Positions 38,750 to 40,114 of a DNA stretch of 40,114 nucleotides are shown here, one piece after another. This DNA comes from Ruminococcus sp. UBA6407 (GTDB lineage Bacteria > Bacillota > Clostridia > Oscillospirales > Ruminococcaceae), in assembly GCA_002438605.1 (NCBI GenBank), contig DJPR01000009.1, forward strand, positions 26,121 to 66,234, written 5' to 3'. The notes beneath the pieces were generated by a model that ran no database searches, was not told the origin of the DNA, and was given only the letters and a program-made list of their open reading frames with translations. Position 1 is the stretch's first letter. Every line of letters starts with the position of its first letter. Both the position numbers and the translations under genes were made by a program.

Positions 38750-40051
38750 TTGGAGAAGTTTGTTATAAGAGGCGGCAGACGCTTGACCGGCGAGGTTGAA
38801 ATAAGCGGTGCTAAAAATGCGGCAGTTGCAATTATTCCGGCGGTTATTTTGTCAGATGAGCCTTGTGTAATAGAAAATGTTCCTGCTATAAGCGATGTTA
38901 ATATATGCCTGCGTATATTAAGGGAAATGGGAGCAGATGTTCAGAACTTGTCAAGAACATCATATAAAATTGATGCTACTAAAATTCAGAAATTCTGTGT
39001 CCCATATGAAACTGCAAGAAAAATGAGAGCTTCATATTATTTCTTGGGGGCTTTGCTTGGAAAGTTCGGAAAGGCAAGAGTTTCAATGCCGGGCGGATGT
39101 CCGCTTGGCGACAGACCTATTGACCAGCATCTTAAAGCCTTTTCAGCACTTGGTGCAAAATATAATCTTAATCAGGGTATGATTGACCTTACTTCAAACG
39201 GACTCAGAGGAGGTCAGATATTCCTCGATGTAGTGTCAGTCGGAGCTACTATGAACGCAATGCTTGCGGCTGTAAGAGCAGAAGGACTTACAATTATTGA
39301 AAATGCTGCAAAAGAGCCTCATATCGTTGACCTTGCGAATTTCCTCAATTCAATGGGTGCAAATATTATGGGTGCCGGTACTGACGTTATTAAAATCAGA
39401 GGTGTAGACAGTCTGCATGGTACAACGTATGCTGTTATTCCAGACCAGATTGAAGCAGGTACTTTTATGGTTGCAGCAGCAGCTACAAATGGTGATGTCC
39501 TTATTAAAAATGTTATTCCGAAGCATCTTGAATCGATTACAAAAAAGCTTGAAAAAATCGGTGTAAATGTTGAGCAGTTTGATGACAGTGTAAGGGTCTG
39601 GGTAGACGGACCGCTTGTAAAGGCAAGCGTTAAAACAACTCCTCACCCCGGTTTCCCGACTGATATGCAGCCGCAGATAGCTACACTGCTTACTCTTGCA
39701 GAGGGTACGAGTATTGTTACCGAGGGTGTCTGGGAACAGCGTTTTCGCTATGTGGATGAATTAAGACGCATGGGTGCAGATATTTCAGTTGATGGCAAGG
39801 TTGCTGTAATAGAGGGTACAGGCAAGCTTATGGGTGCTCCTGTTAAGGCATGTGACCTCAGAGCTGGCGCAGCACTTATTATAGCAGGACTTGCAGCAAG
39901 CGGAGTTACTGAAATTGAGGATATTTTCCATATTGAGCGTGGATATGACTGCATGGAGGAAAAATTGAGAGCACTTGGTGCTGATATTGAAAAGAAAAGT
40001 TTTCCTGATGAAATTGCATCAACTGAAAAGAAAAAAGCTGTAATAGCGTAA
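38750..40051 (+). CDS. murA: UDP-N-acetylglucosamine 1-carboxyvinyltransferase
   Basis: This 433-residue enzyme catalyses the first committed step of peptidoglycan synthesis, transferring enolpyruvate from PEP to UDP-GlcNAc in the cytoplasm. The active-site loop is intact: Cys117 in MPGGCPLGDRP, the fosfomycin-reactive residue. KN at residues 22-23 (SGAKNAA), PTDMQPQ and the C-terminal HIERGYD are also present. The start is TTG at 38750, supported by AAGGAG 8 nt upstream. Firmicutes often have two MurA paralogues; this window cannot show which one this is. Confidence 0.95.
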   Translation: MEKFVIRGGRRLTGEVEISGAKNAAVAIIPAVILSDEPCVIENVPAISDVNICLRILREMGADVQNLSRTSYKIDATKIQKFCVPYETARKMRASYYFLGALLGKFGKARVSMPGGCPLGDRPIDQHLKAFSALGAKYNLNQGMIDLTSNGLRGGQIFLDVVSVGATMNAMLAAVRAEGLTIIENAAKEPHIVDLANFLNSMGANIMGAGTDVIKIRGVDSLHGTTYAVIPDQIEAGTFMVAAAATNGDVLIKNVIPKHLESITKKLEKIGVNVEQFDDSVRVWVDGPLVKASVKTTPHPGFPTDMQPQIATLLTLAEGTSIVTEGVWEQRFRYVDELRRMGADISVDGKVAVIEGTGKLMGAPVKACDLRAGAALIIAGLAASGVTEIEDIFHIERGYDCMEEKLRALGADIEKKSFPDEIASTEKKKAVIA

Positions 40052-40057
40052 GAATAC

Positions 40058-40079
40058 AGGGTGTCTTTTTAGACACCCT
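40058..40079 (+). terminator. Hairpin after murA
   Basis: AGGGTGTCT and AGACACCCT form a perfect 9-bp stem around TTTT, 7 nt after the stop. No T run follows, so termination may be partial. Confidence 0.55.
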
Positions 40080-40099
40080 CTGGTTGTTGATAGAATTAA

Positions 40100-40114
40100 G
40101 GCAACACCGCACAA
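40100..40114. repeat. Palindromic element cut by the window edge
   Basis: GGCAACACCGCACAA matches the left half of the 33-bp family exactly and is preceded by TTAA-like sequence (ATTAA). The rest lies outside the window. Confidence 0.6.

Noticed and set aside
1..40114. CRISPR arrays, tRNA or rRNA genes, prophage modules
   Set aside because: No regular direct-repeat/spacer pattern, no tRNA cloverleaf and no phage structural genes were seen. The repeated palindromes are irregularly spaced and lie in intergenic DNA.

Overview
This is a low-GC Firmicutes chromosome segment, most likely Ruminococcus or a close relative. The main clues are a secreted GH30 xylanase that ends in a type I dockerin (cellulosome attachment), a cytoplasmic GH13/GlgP pair for alpha-glucans, CotJ spore-coat genes, near-consensus sigma-A promoters with 16-18 nt spacers, and GGAGG-type ribosome binding sites. 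No rRNA, tRNA, CRISPR array or phage structural gene is visible.

Layout. 0.3-5.4 kb: a four-gene operon with a duplicated FtsX-type ABC permease, its ATPase, an OmpR-type response regulator and a histidine kinase, followed by a convergent HxlR regulator. 6-8 kb: the GH30-CBM22-dockerin xylanase. 8.3-9.8 kb: an orphan large serine recombinase. 9.9-12.6 kb: a LytTR regulator, a GHKL kinase and a PAP2 phosphatase. 12.8-14.8 kb: a large exported protein, probably a beta-propeller. 15-17.2 kb (minus): cotJB/cotJA, a small membrane protein, an Ogt-type DNA methyltransferase and a Cys-rich DUF3795 protein. 17.5-18.8 kb: O-acetylhomoserine sulfhydrylase. 18.9-20.8 kb (minus): a glutamine-synthetase-like protein and an ANTAR regulator; both have lost residues normally needed for catalysis or phosphorylation. 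21-25.3 kb (minus): GH13 and glycogen phosphorylase. 25.7-26 kb: a PadR regulator.

26.4-36.1 kb (minus) is the most unusual part: a compact 12-gene operon behind one consensus promoter. It encodes a dissociated acyl/polyketide assembly line: acyltransferase, two acyl carrier proteins, ketosynthase, 3-hydroxyacyl-CoA-type dehydrogenase, two crotonase-fold hydratases plus a third degenerate crotonase-like protein, a MIF-family tautomerase, an alpha/beta hydrolase with a Cys nucleophile, an acyl-AMP ligase and a type II thioesterase. Reduction and dehydration seem to be done by beta-oxidation-type enzymes, not by FabG/FabZ. I cannot match the set to a characterised pathway.

36.7-40.1 kb: a membrane-anchored cyclophilin with a degenerate active site, a canonical cyclophilin lipoprotein, and MurA.

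A family of tiny palindromic elements is scattered through the window. The core form is 33 bp, with larger 46 and 94 bp forms. Ends are GGYAAMACCGCAC and its complement, and several copies are flanked by 4-bp AT-rich direct repeats. This looks like a miniature transposable element. Copies sit in 5' leaders, at promoter edges, at gene ends, and inside the acyl-assembly operon.
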